A model generated the notes under the pieces. It ran no database searches. It worked only from the letters and a program-made list of their open reading frames with translations, and had not been told where the DNA came from. 64,000 bases of DNA from Paracyclopina nana. Its lineage: Eukaryota; Arthropoda; Copepoda; Cyclopoida; Cyclopettidae. This document shows, piece by piece, positions 12,601 through 19,409 of the stretch. Numbering within the stretch: the first letter of the stretch is position 1; every line of letters begins with the position of its first letter. The position numbers and the translations under genes are program-made. The DNA lies in contig JAGUCH010000001.1 of assembly GCA_019096065.1 (NCBI GenBank), positions 14,136,001 through 14,200,000 of the forward strand, given 5' to 3'.

Positions 12601-14163
12601 AGTCCCGCTATAGAAAGAGCTGAAATCCTCGCGATCGCAGTGGATCAACAAAAATATTTTGCAGGCGAAATCGATCATCTATTGAAGTATGGCCACTTCC
12701 CCAAGAAAAGCCAATTGGCTGGACTGAATGTCGTCGTGGGCAAGCTGGGAGAACTTCGAACGGAAGGCCGCACTGAAAACTTAGGAGTCAAATGGCTCGC
12801 CAGGTCCAGAATCATCCTGCCACCTACTGCAGCCACTCAAAAAATATTGAATATGTACCACGAGCAAATTGGGCACGGAGGAGGCAAAAGATCCTTGTTA
12901 AACACTGTAAGAAGTCAATACTGGGTAATTAATGGAAGTCGACTCACCGAAAAGGTTGTGGCAAAATGCATCGTGTGCCAACACAAAAAACGAGCCCCAA
13001 TCCAACCCAAAATGGCCAATCTTCCACCAAACGCAGTCTCACTGCAAGAAATTCTTCCGTTCAAGCATGTGGCAATCGACTTCGCCGGCCCCTTTGAAGT
13101 TATACAAGGCAGATCTACAGTTAAACGCTGGGTGCTGATCATCATATGTAGGCACACCAAGGCAATCCACGCCGAGACAGTAGAAGATGTCAAGACCGAA
13201 TCTGTCATAAATGCGCTCACAAGGTTCACAGCAGTCAGAGGAACGCCCAAATCCATACGATCCGACAATCAGAGCAGCTTCGTAAAGGCAGTGAAGGACC
13301 TGTGGAAAGATTACCGACATGAAGAACTATTGGACCAGATTGCATCTCTCAACTGGGAGTCGTTGAGAAGATGGGGGGAGGATATAGGGGTCAAAAATTG
13401 GACATTCTCCCCACCATACGGCCCCAACTTCAACGGACTTGGAGAAAGCGCCATAAAACTATGGAAAAGGGCCATGTTCGCAAAATTTAGAAAGTACTCT
13501 TTCCACACTGACGAGTTCAACACGTTAACCGCAAAGGCAGCAGGAATAGTTAACTCCAGACCAATAGCCGAAATGGATGGAGAAATACTAACGCCAAGCC
13601 ACTTCCTAACCCAAGGGCCCCCAGGGGAGTTGCTTCCAACAATAGACCCAGAAAAAATCAAGACCCTCCCACACCGGTTCGCAATGATGGAAAAATACTT
13701 ACAGGAAGTTTGGGATTGGTGGCTGCCGCAGTGGATTTATCAGGTCCATCGCCTCCCAAAGTGGAGAGAGGCCCAAAAAGAGCTGAAGGTCGGACAACTG
13801 GTGTTGCTGGTGGAAGAAAACTCTAAAAGAAACACCTGGCGAAAAGGTAAAGTAGTCGAGCTCGAAAAGAGCATCGATGGCACGGTGCGAAGAGTAAAAG
13901 TTGTCATACAACCAAGAAAAAAGAAATTAAGAGTTACGCTCACCCGGCCAGTCAGTAGGCTCGTCCCCATAGATGTGGTGGAAGAAGCTCCAGAGGACAA
14001 CTCATTCGATCAACCTATAAATGAGGAGGACATCGCGACATTGCCAAAAGACGATTCAGCTGGCAAAGTAATGTCCAAGGTGAAGAAGAACCTGGAAGCA
14101 ATAGAGAAGAAAAATAAAATTGGCGTACAAATCCGAGGCCAAGAACAAAAACAACGCAAATAA
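6667..14163 (+). CDS. BEL/Pao gag-pol polyprotein, 2498 aa
   Basis: Seen in sequence, by residue: a basic start and coiled-coil-like stretch (about 1-400); a Pro/Gly-rich tract with GPP repeats (about 575-635); a gag domain of the BEL type (about 670-805, VPTFDGRNPVEYQSF); three CxxC-type knuckles from Cys935, 969 and 988; a retropepsin site DTGAE at 1113-1117; reverse transcriptase with VADIQKMF near Asp1461 and YMDD at 1531-1534; an RNase H with FSDAS (Asp1722) and FTDSK (Asp1797); an integrase with an HHCC zinc region (His2065 to CIVC at 2101) and catalytic Asp2138, Asp2200 and Glu2260; and a C-terminal domain of the BEL integrase tail type (about 2348-2412). Every catalytic residue I can check is present. 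There is no frameshift between gag and pol, as is usual in this group. The ATG is the first long-frame start after a 139-nt leader, although short upstream ATGs exist. Confidence 0.95.
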   Translation: MPPKKKTTQNSKKRSRSAHSSGEKPVRVSSRIRGEPALSPETTAKQTKAAIQELTKKAQEQLQIADISYREILQLTSNSDGDLSKSLLEESERVLQQYREIVGQPDVIPQVVAHEETGSSTHCVVPEIVISPPLPEPEDQPPHASGEEENFEELETLSSDSQEELYLTVCSESFNAGVNMSTITLTEQPQPEVENPSDAANSAATGGDKATPSPPPPQIPLRAVEAATVASELAKLQETRRLQAEFELKARHVRNYLEDTKGLLQASDSRLHELTNCLTAGESKLVELQDALNAYKAASTSEASKVLETLSIRYALSISQLADQVRIKVLQMDMASLDRILSPADSDSEDHGPQSSREDNHNQEYLVLRAELLQSVQDVKSLLKGEMPDVNELVRLQSRLVSMNKTRVALISQIAQFNPDVHISTYDSEFSNEISDILHQITVARTEVAVREQARRNAGSFSQPSSMGKSPTYPLPRDFNPSRPPPGPTAAEPQRDWASSTSGTPNFPDLFERGQQNYSGSSVSANTYSRGLPPNAPLQAFATPPDNTYAAQVSTMRPMGESAGTQEPPQSSSSRGYSGPPGQPPDAPGQPQPPSGPPPSGQPSGPPSGPPHGPPGPPGPPGPSGPPGNSGNDAGPPNDRGHQANSFWPQQYYLPGPRPSPSYSTTTDTRYRNIKLSAIEVPTFDGRNPVEYQSFIDDFKYLVHDNPNITIQEKQARLIQSTYNKGKPGPAYQTIHIYPRNEAGYKASLLALENEYGNIDRQINYAFADLEKIKVIDNTDAENINSVRAAVNKVRIHLSNISGSTLRTHYGNVLARLHFNPQTRVAFEVYQDTCEEQFTFEMFDRWCSKQLQRIHQRNSLRFSQHEKKAAAPMAARNEFRPPRKQLASVMCYSDGAQVLATSGVNSSESDFSDEDEEPVTLLATMGPHLNPYTSCPMCVNEKHPLWRCAPFKKMNLSDRRSFVKKSRTCFRCLMGRHSRAKCELDWSCRTCSKKSHHTLLCRGLEVEMRNPDDDDLGKPRDRNDRGNPNNLPDKSTISGPKTRTENNQENYTNSPSGSNVMSIATYDPEDTLIAHNNIPMPKSLKKITYQVAPVILANPKKPHLQIKVNALLDTGAEGTFLRAAIANHLGLERINQNQLIRTLDSTKRIQSSLAPVLLRSTINPKDEEVIVVSTSETLIDGVRPTLPKDLAEQFPELLHETFPDYVQPGSIDIIIGIEHFDWMIPKRPETQKGKPYIFETKLGKVCVYGEKPKKHEEAMKLMASIALEEDDKFYFSMDPTKVLQSLWNFDLVGIKGGEEHLPRLNKNQQYALDTLKKGITRDSTGRYQVPVTWKEGQPEKLICNLKEVKPATEAFEARLKKKNPEMHAKATEEIRKDVERGFVREINPNVEDIWKGFYLNWLTVDRPDKSTTPLRVVYDGSRKGANGQSLNDAQLEGPNLLAELLDVLLRLRDKPVAVVADIQKMFRQFLIPEEHRKYFRFLWEGKYYEPITLIFGARASPCMAIFALQHHALTNENQFPLASKAILRDIYMDDLITTAETVDEAREIVKQCNDLMEPAHLPLRKWMSSHPEALKDLAEEKLDPSWTATPNVDVKTKALGLAINFKRDEIFFEVPDLSSKREGIITMRKLASVAAKIFDPLGLVDPITLPLRLAMQQMCAMKLVLHIDWDTDLVGLKSAEVDEILNNWKATIDSLSDLQGVKFPRAIRKGACKTQDLIIFSDASEKAYAACAYIRVEYENGTVDCNLLMSRRRLAPLAERRSIPELELMGALLGARLSKRIIKTLTNSYRRVFFFTDSKCVLTWICKPGSAWKVFVGRRVSEIHALTQLFTWSHVPGKENSADIPTRGATAKDLQLMPIWAKGPDWLTLDPDEYPIWQPETTDDDLLPSNITEEEKTILTTHMADPNEEHVVLTTQLKELRGTIRRLRNSNLGDHEINYSDHKKQTRIMGYVLTYVHKCLEKAKNRKNNKLAKPLTTPSPAIERAEILAIAVDQQKYFAGEIDHLLKYGHFPKKSQLAGLNVVVGKLGELRTEGRTENLGVKWLARSRIILPPTAATQKILNMYHEQIGHGGGKRSLLNTVRSQYWVINGSRLTEKVVAKCIVCQHKKRAPIQPKMANLPPNAVSLQEILPFKHVAIDFAGPFEVIQGRSTVKRWVLIIICRHTKAIHAETVEDVKTESVINALTRFTAVRGTPKSIRSDNQSSFVKAVKDLWKDYRHEELLDQIASLNWESLRRWGEDIGVKNWTFSPPYGPNFNGLGESAIKLWKRAMFAKFRKYSFHTDEFNTLTAKAAGIVNSRPIAEMDGEILTPSHFLTQGPPGELLPTIDPEKIKTLPHRFAMMEKYLQEVWDWWLPQWIYQVHRLPKWREAQKELKVGQLVLLVEENSKRNTWRKGKVVELEKSIDGTVRRVKVVIQPRKKKLRVTLTRPVSRLVPIDVVEEAPEDNSFDQPINEEDIATLPKDDSAGKVMSKVKKNLEAIEKKNKIGVQIRGQEQKQRK

Positions 14164-14328
14164 ATAAATCACAACTCGCAACCTATTAGCAGCGGAACAA
14201 AAGTTCTATTTCCGCTGCTCCACAAAACCTAAACGGAAGAACAGCTGACGTTACACCACGCAGCTCAGCCGGTTTTGTAAACATTCAACCTTCCGCTTCC
14301 ACCTCTAATTAAAGTGAATAAGAAAATC
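14164..14328 (+). other. gap between ORF1 and ORF2
   Basis: ORF1 and ORF2 are in the same frame but separated by three in-frame TAA codons (14161, 14230 and 14278), so simple read-through is unlikely. A pyrimidine-rich run (about 14286-14306) followed by AG at 14313-14314, just before the ORF2 ATG, could be a splice acceptor for a subgenomic mRNA. I see no strong matching donor in the 5' leader. Confidence 0.5.
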
Positions 14329-17300
14329 ATGTCTAGATCGCGCCGAGAAGATTCCCCCGAGTTGGAATTGCACCACCGCCCAGAAGAGGAGTGGACCTCA
14401 CCCCCGAGAAACTCGGAGGGTTCGCACCCGAGCTCTGGAAGAGCACATCGCCAAAAAAGGTATCGTTCACCTGAAAGACCCGATTCTAGGAAAAGAAGAG
14501 ACTCCCGAGGCTCCTATCAGCGAAACGCTGACCGACGCAGTCGCGAAACGCGCTCGAGATCCAAGTCACCACCTAAACGAAATTCTCCCCGTAGGAACGT
14601 CGTTGTGCAGGAAGCTCGTGAATCCCCCGATCGCCGCCGTAGCTCCTCGAGAAATTCGAAAGACTATCGCCGGGAGCATGAACGCCGAAAGGATTTGGAG
14701 AGAAGCGTGGGACGAGCCGAAGATTATTCGTCTGTAGAGGCCGAGTGGGAGGAAGTCCAAAAGAGGGTGGCGACCCTCTCTGCCCTCAGAGAAAAAAGAA
14801 AAGCCAAGCACGCAGCCAACAGTGCTGGGGCGGTCCTAGTCGAGAGGCAAAGAAGCGTCGATGCTATCCGAGAAGATCCTGGAGTGGCCGCAGCTGCAGC
14901 AGAAGAAGGGAAAGTGCCGAAAGAACTCTCCAACCACTCCACTGAAGCGCCCAACTTTGACGCTCGAATTCCTGCCCCGATAAGGAGGACCTCGGAGAAA
15001 TACTTGCCCAAGTTCAACACTACTCCAACAACTTGGGCTCACTTCTCCAAGCTTCCCAGGCCTACTGCAGAGGAGGAAATTCGAATCAGTGACTATCCCG
15101 AAAACGCGTTCGAAGAAGAGCTAGCTGATGTCATCTCACGTTTCAAGAACAAGTGGCACTTTGATCGAGTACTTTTCTATCGCCACTTCAGAACGTACTC
15201 TGAGCCAATGAGACAACTTCTCTACATGGACCCCAGGATTGCAATTCTGGGTGACGAGCTCAATTTTGGACCAAGGAGGGCGACTGATCCTCGAAATGAG
15301 AGTCAGAGGAGGAGCTCCAGGATGTTGACGCTCACCAACGATGCCATGAGACTGGCCTGTATTGCCGCAGGAAATATGACTGTGTTCGAGATCATGACCG
15401 CGCACCACCCTGAAATCCTAGCCATGTCTGCCACCGCCCCTGATTTCTCCAGGACTGGGATATCCCTGAGACTGCCAAATTGCACCACCAAGGACTCCGC
15501 CAAGCTCTCGCTCAGCAAGTACACCGAGCTGTTCAAGGCTTTGGCCGCCGTCAGGGTCCAGGCTGTGGGTCAACAAGCTGAAGCTGATGATGACGACTCC
15601 TGGCAAGACATCTCTCAATTGATGGCCTGCTTTCCGGCGATGGAAAACTATAAGGCAAGATCGTGGCTTCAAGACCTAGAACTCATGGCCTTTGGGACTG
15701 CTCCGATGGTAAGTCGAAATGACTGGACCACTAGATCGTTCGAGCTCACTCTGGCACCCTTTGGAGGGGCCGTCCCCGTCCAAATCAAGCCCAGTCCAGT
15801 CCCAATACCTGTAAAGTATGTCCCCACCCTTTGCGAGTCTGTCACGCCCTTTTTAGAAGGAGCCGCTCGAAACGAGGTCGGCCCCTGCCCTAGATTGTGG
15901 TGCTCATCGAAGCTGCCCCCTCGTCTCTTCCCTGGAGAAGAACTGCCGCATTTCAGACCCGACCATCTTTATCAGGAGTGGTATCCTCTTTATATGGCAC
16001 GAAAGGATGCCAAAGCCCTCCAGGCACCTTGGGATCTTCGATATGTCGATGGGCAGCGCAACATGGTCAACGTTGACCTTAAAAGTGACTGGCCGATGGT
16101 GAGAAAGAGTCTTGAAGCCGACGAGTTTTTCCACTCCATCCGCAAGAGGAATGTCTTGACCTTCCACACCACGTCCTGGACAACTGCCGCCTATCGGTCA
16201 GCCAAGTTTGGGCAGGTAAGAGTGCCCAAAGAGGCCTTCACCACTCTTACTATTATGGCCCCAAATGGGGTCTCTGTGGTCTTCACCATCAATTTTGGGG
16301 GCATAGGCGAACCCGTGTTAGGCATGCATGTCCCTCAATGCATTGCCGACATCCTGGCCGATCCTCGTATTTACAAGATCCAATGGAACGTTGGTGATCA
16401 TGTCAGAAGACTCCATCTGATACATGTCACTGTCACCAGCGCCTGCGAGGCCAGCAACTTGGTTGCCTTCATGTACCCGCAGCCGGGGCTGCAGCCACAC
16501 ATGGTGAAGAATGGTCAAGCTTATGCTTCCCAGAGGCTGAAGTTGCCCTGCACGATCAGAGTCTTCCATGGGAAATCCATCGAGGACGAGAAGGAAAACA
16601 AGTTCGACCGGCGAAAGGCTCCCCGACAAGATGTTCAGGATCGACCAGACGTGAAGATCGACAATGACGTCTTGGAGATCAGCTTGCCAAGAGCTGATTT
16701 CTCCAAATCCATGAATAAGTGGCATGGAGGGCTTATTTATTATGTCTTCCACACGGTGGCGCTCCCAATGGTCCTCATCACTAGGCTGGCGGCAAGATTG
16801 ATGGACATATTCAATTGTGAGGAGCAAGCCGACGCCAACAGGTATGTGGCTTACATTTTGGCCCTCCTGAAAGGTCGGCACAGCGCAGCAGATTTCCAGT
16901 CTAAAACCGAGGCCAATACGAGGCCATTTGGATTCAAGGAGTTTATGGACGAAGATAACGACAAGCCTGGAGTAGCCTACATGCTCTACCGAGAAGGAAC
17001 CGAGACGGTTAACAACCCTAAAGTTGTCAGGGCCTCCTTCATTTGTAATCTGTACAAACCTGATCCGTTCGCAGCCTCTCCAGCCCTCAGGGCAGACCTG
17101 GATGCTTATTTCGAGGGCGTCCCCTATCATAAGGTTGATTTCGATGATCTGCTCAATAGTGCTCTGGCTTTGGGCGCAGCCTTCCCGGAGCACTGCCATT
17201 TGTGTGGCTCCTCGTCTCACTTTTTGGACCCTGCTGGCGCTGGAGATGACTCCCTTGAACATGAAGAAGGAGTAGAGGCTGACGCTCCTAGCCAAGAAAA

Positions 17301-17841
17301 GAAGACTCTCCCCGAAACGGGGGGAGATGCGAGACTGCTGATGCGTACGCTCCAGATCACCATTGCCAATGATCAACCGCAGGAAGAAAAGGGTGATGAT
17401 GGGAGCGAGGAGATGCTCGACGTTGGTGTAGAGGCCACGGTGCTGCCTTTAGAGCCAGTACCTCCTCCTGAGCCCGTCCTGCCCTGTATGAAGGCCAAGC
17501 GAAGGTGCATTTACCCTCCTTGTGGATCCACTGAGCACGTCATTGCTGTCTGCCCCTTGATGCTCGAAAGGTGCTCCACGTGCGACGGCAACGGCCACAC
17601 GGCCTCGGATCACCTCAGGTTTTCTTACCTCACGCTTTTCAACGATTTTGTGCTCTGCGCCCCTCTTAATTATTATGCGATGGGCATGCTAACGGGATTG
17701 GATTGGTCTTGGAGAAAGAATGAGAATGGACGGTTCGAGGTCGTAGTACGCAAGACCTCTGCCCTCGAGGACGTGTTGGACGATGGCAGGCTGTATCTTA
17801 CCGCCCTTGCTCGCAACGATACTCAATGCATCATTCGCTGA
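14329..17841 (+). CDS. second ORF of the retrotransposon, 1170 aa, function unknown
   Basis: I do not recognise this protein. The first in-frame ATG gives 1170 residues. The first ~130 residues are rich in Arg-Ser and Arg-Glu pairs (MSRSRREDSPELE, then SKSPPKRNSPRR), as in splicing-factor RS domains. A long middle part (about 200-950) has aromatic and basic segments with no motif I can name. Near the end are zinc-knuckle-like clusters: CHLCGSSSH (Cys956), CIYPPCGSTEHVIAVC (Cys1060) and CSTCDGNGHTASDH (Cys1082). No signal peptide and no convincing membrane segment is visible, so it does not look like the envelope gene carried at this position by some BEL/Pao elements. An RNA- or nucleocapsid-associated accessory protein is a guess. 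The stop lies 36 nt before the polypurine tract, so the frame belongs to the element. It is intact. Confidence 0.9.
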   Translation: MSRSRREDSPELELHHRPEEEWTSPPRNSEGSHPSSGRAHRQKRYRSPERPDSRKRRDSRGSYQRNADRRSRETRSRSKSPPKRNSPRRNVVVQEARESPDRRRSSSRNSKDYRREHERRKDLERSVGRAEDYSSVEAEWEEVQKRVATLSALREKRKAKHAANSAGAVLVERQRSVDAIREDPGVAAAAAEEGKVPKELSNHSTEAPNFDARIPAPIRRTSEKYLPKFNTTPTTWAHFSKLPRPTAEEEIRISDYPENAFEEELADVISRFKNKWHFDRVLFYRHFRTYSEPMRQLLYMDPRIAILGDELNFGPRRATDPRNESQRRSSRMLTLTNDAMRLACIAAGNMTVFEIMTAHHPEILAMSATAPDFSRTGISLRLPNCTTKDSAKLSLSKYTELFKALAAVRVQAVGQQAEADDDDSWQDISQLMACFPAMENYKARSWLQDLELMAFGTAPMVSRNDWTTRSFELTLAPFGGAVPVQIKPSPVPIPVKYVPTLCESVTPFLEGAARNEVGPCPRLWCSSKLPPRLFPGEELPHFRPDHLYQEWYPLYMARKDAKALQAPWDLRYVDGQRNMVNVDLKSDWPMVRKSLEADEFFHSIRKRNVLTFHTTSWTTAAYRSAKFGQVRVPKEAFTTLTIMAPNGVSVVFTINFGGIGEPVLGMHVPQCIADILADPRIYKIQWNVGDHVRRLHLIHVTVTSACEASNLVAFMYPQPGLQPHMVKNGQAYASQRLKLPCTIRVFHGKSIEDEKENKFDRRKAPRQDVQDRPDVKIDNDVLEISLPRADFSKSMNKWHGGLIYYVFHTVALPMVLITRLAARLMDIFNCEEQADANRYVAYILALLKGRHSAADFQSKTEANTRPFGFKEFMDEDNDKPGVAYMLYREGTETVNNPKVVRASFICNLYKPDPFAASPALRADLDAYFEGVPYHKVDFDDLLNSALALGAAFPEHCHLCGSSSHFLDPAGAGDDSLEHEEGVEADAPSQEKKTLPETGGDARLLMRTLQITIANDQPQEEKGDDGSEEMLDVGVEATVLPLEPVPPPEPVLPCMKAKRRCIYPPCGSTEHVIAVCPLMLERCSTCDGNGHTASDHLRFSYLTLFNDFVLCAPLNYYAMGMLTGLDWSWRKNENGRFEVVVRKTSALEDVLDDGRLYLTALARNDTQCIIR

Positions 17842-17877
17842 TCTGTGAACGACCTCGGAGGCCGAATGGAGGTCGTT

Positions 17878-17888
17878 GGGGGGAGAAA
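17878..17888 (+). other. polypurine tract
   Basis: GGGGGGAGAAA directly abuts the 3' LTR. This is the expected position of the plus-strand primer in LTR retrotransposons. Confidence 0.9.
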
Positions 17889-18187
17889 TGTTACGGCTCG
17901 ACCTCTTCCTTCGATCCTCGCTGCGCAGCACTGAGCACCCAACTTTTCTTGTATTACGCTGAGAATATTGTACTTCACTTGCTTACCGAAAACCGAATAA
18001 TACACTACTTTGTACTTGTCAAAAATCATCTTTATCAATTCTAAGTATCCATTTTGAATTCGTGTATAACTTGTCTTTATTTGCAGCCTTGATCAATAAG
18101 GTTGTAGTAAGGTTATCGGTTGAAGCTTCTCATCTTCTCGATCCCGGATTCGAGTCCTCTCATCCTCCAGGAGCTTGTCCTGCAACA
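17889..18187 (+). repeat. 3' LTR
   Basis: This 299-bp copy is identical by eye to the 5' LTR. It is followed at 18188-18192 by the second ATTCT duplication. Confidence 0.95.
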
Positions 18188-18192
18188 ATTCT

Positions 18193-19409
18193 CAAGGAGG
18201 TAAATTAATTTTGCATCCTTCAATAGATGTGTTTTTGCATCTCGAAAATTGCATCAGCAAAAATAATAATTTTTACTTACCTGTCACACACGCCTTTTAT
18301 GCCACATGAGAAGAAGCTGTCAAAATGCACTTCAAAGTTTTCGAAAAAAAATTGCGAAACAAGCGTCAAACGTTCAGTCTGAAATCAATGACACCAAAAA
18401 GAGCTCCCTGATTGCCGGTTGACTAGTGTCATTTTCCACATGAGAAAATGCTATGCTTTTAGTTTTGTGGGGACACAACTGAGTAAATATTTTGCAACGT
18501 GAACTGCGAAATCAAGTTTTGATGGGCAACTGAGGATTTATGTTATTCAAGTAAAGAAATTGAGTTAGAGCCACGAAGCAACACGTATGCTGACCTTAAC
18601 TGAGGCATGGTACCATCTAGCCCAAATATCTTTAAAACACGCAACTCCTCAGGATAGTGCAAAAAAAGATCAAATCGGTTTCTAGCCCGGTTGAAAGAAC
18701 CCAATTGCATTTTTTGCTCTTTAATGGGCTACAATTGGAATTTTACCTGCGTGATTTAAAATGACTCACCTTTCACCAAAAGTAATATGGTGGCTACTAG
18801 CTATGAAAATTACCGAACTAGCCTGTGAGAATGCTGAACCTGATAATCATTAATGTTCTTCATTTTCTTCATTCTTGTAGTGTTTAGTTTAACCAGAATC
18901 AGTGTGGTTTAACTAAAATCAGTTTGGGTTAGACCAAATGCGATATGAGAACGCCCTCTTAAATCAGTAAAAGTTTACAAAAGCAAAAAGTGCTATCAGC
19001 TCTAAGTTAGAGGCTCAATTTTGTATGTGAGACATATGAGACAAAGCTTTAGAGCTCTAAAAAAGGATTGCGTGGATGCGATTAACCTTCTTAAAAAGCA
19101 GTAGGCTACACAAGTTTTTGTAAACCTTTGCGTAACCTTTTGAGAGAGTTTTTTTCTACAGATGTTTGACCATTTTGTTGTTTCCCCAACCACATTTCCT
19201 ATTGTGTGCGCTTATAAAATACATATGCAATACTACATTGAGTCATTCCATTTAACAATCACAGGGCTTGCAATTTCATCCCATACTACATCTTTTACAA
19301 TATTTTTTAAAGAAACCCTAAAAAATGAAAAAAGGAGCTTTTGAAAAAATTGGTACTTTCATATGTTTTTTTTGCAGGTAAAATTAGGAGAGCTGAATAT
19401 GGTTGCAAA
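18193..19409. other. intergenic region before the ZP gene
   Basis: No gene is supported. It holds a partial GGGCGTTCTCATATCGCA-family repeat at 18876-18956. A pyrimidine-rich run ending in TTTGCAG at 19376 could be the acceptor of a 5' untranslated exon of the ZP gene. Confidence 0.5.
18876..18956. mobile_element. partial MITE with TGCGATATGAGAACGCCC end
   Basis: The right end ATGCGATATGAGAACGCCC and the internal GTTTAACTAAAATCAGTTT match the element at 29889-30233. No left terminus was found. Confidence 0.5.

Larger units (their letters stand above)
6229..18187 (+). mobile_element. full-length BEL/Pao-type LTR retrotransposon, 11,959 bp
   Basis: The element is complete. It has identical 299-bp LTRs (6229-6527 and 17889-18187) with TGTT...AACA ends, a flanking 5-bp duplication ATTCT, a primer binding site just inside the 5' LTR, a gag-pol ORF without stops, a second large ORF and a polypurine tract abutting the 3' LTR. 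The order protease, reverse transcriptase, RNase H, integrase, together with the gag, retropepsin and integrase C-terminal types, points to BEL/Pao and not Ty3 or Copia. Identical LTRs and two uninterrupted ORFs indicate a very recent insertion that could still be active. The element is long for BEL/Pao because of ORF2. It inserted in non-coding DNA 1.2 kb upstream of the ZP gene, in the same orientation. Confidence 0.95.

Noticed and set aside
16318-17376. 352-codon minus-strand frame inside ORF2
   Set aside because: It is an antisense shadow of ORF2 without motifs. ORF2 is far longer and sits between element landmarks.
14329-17841. ORF2 as an envelope gene
   Set aside because: The position would fit, but the start is RS-rich and charged, with no signal peptide and no convincing transmembrane anchor.
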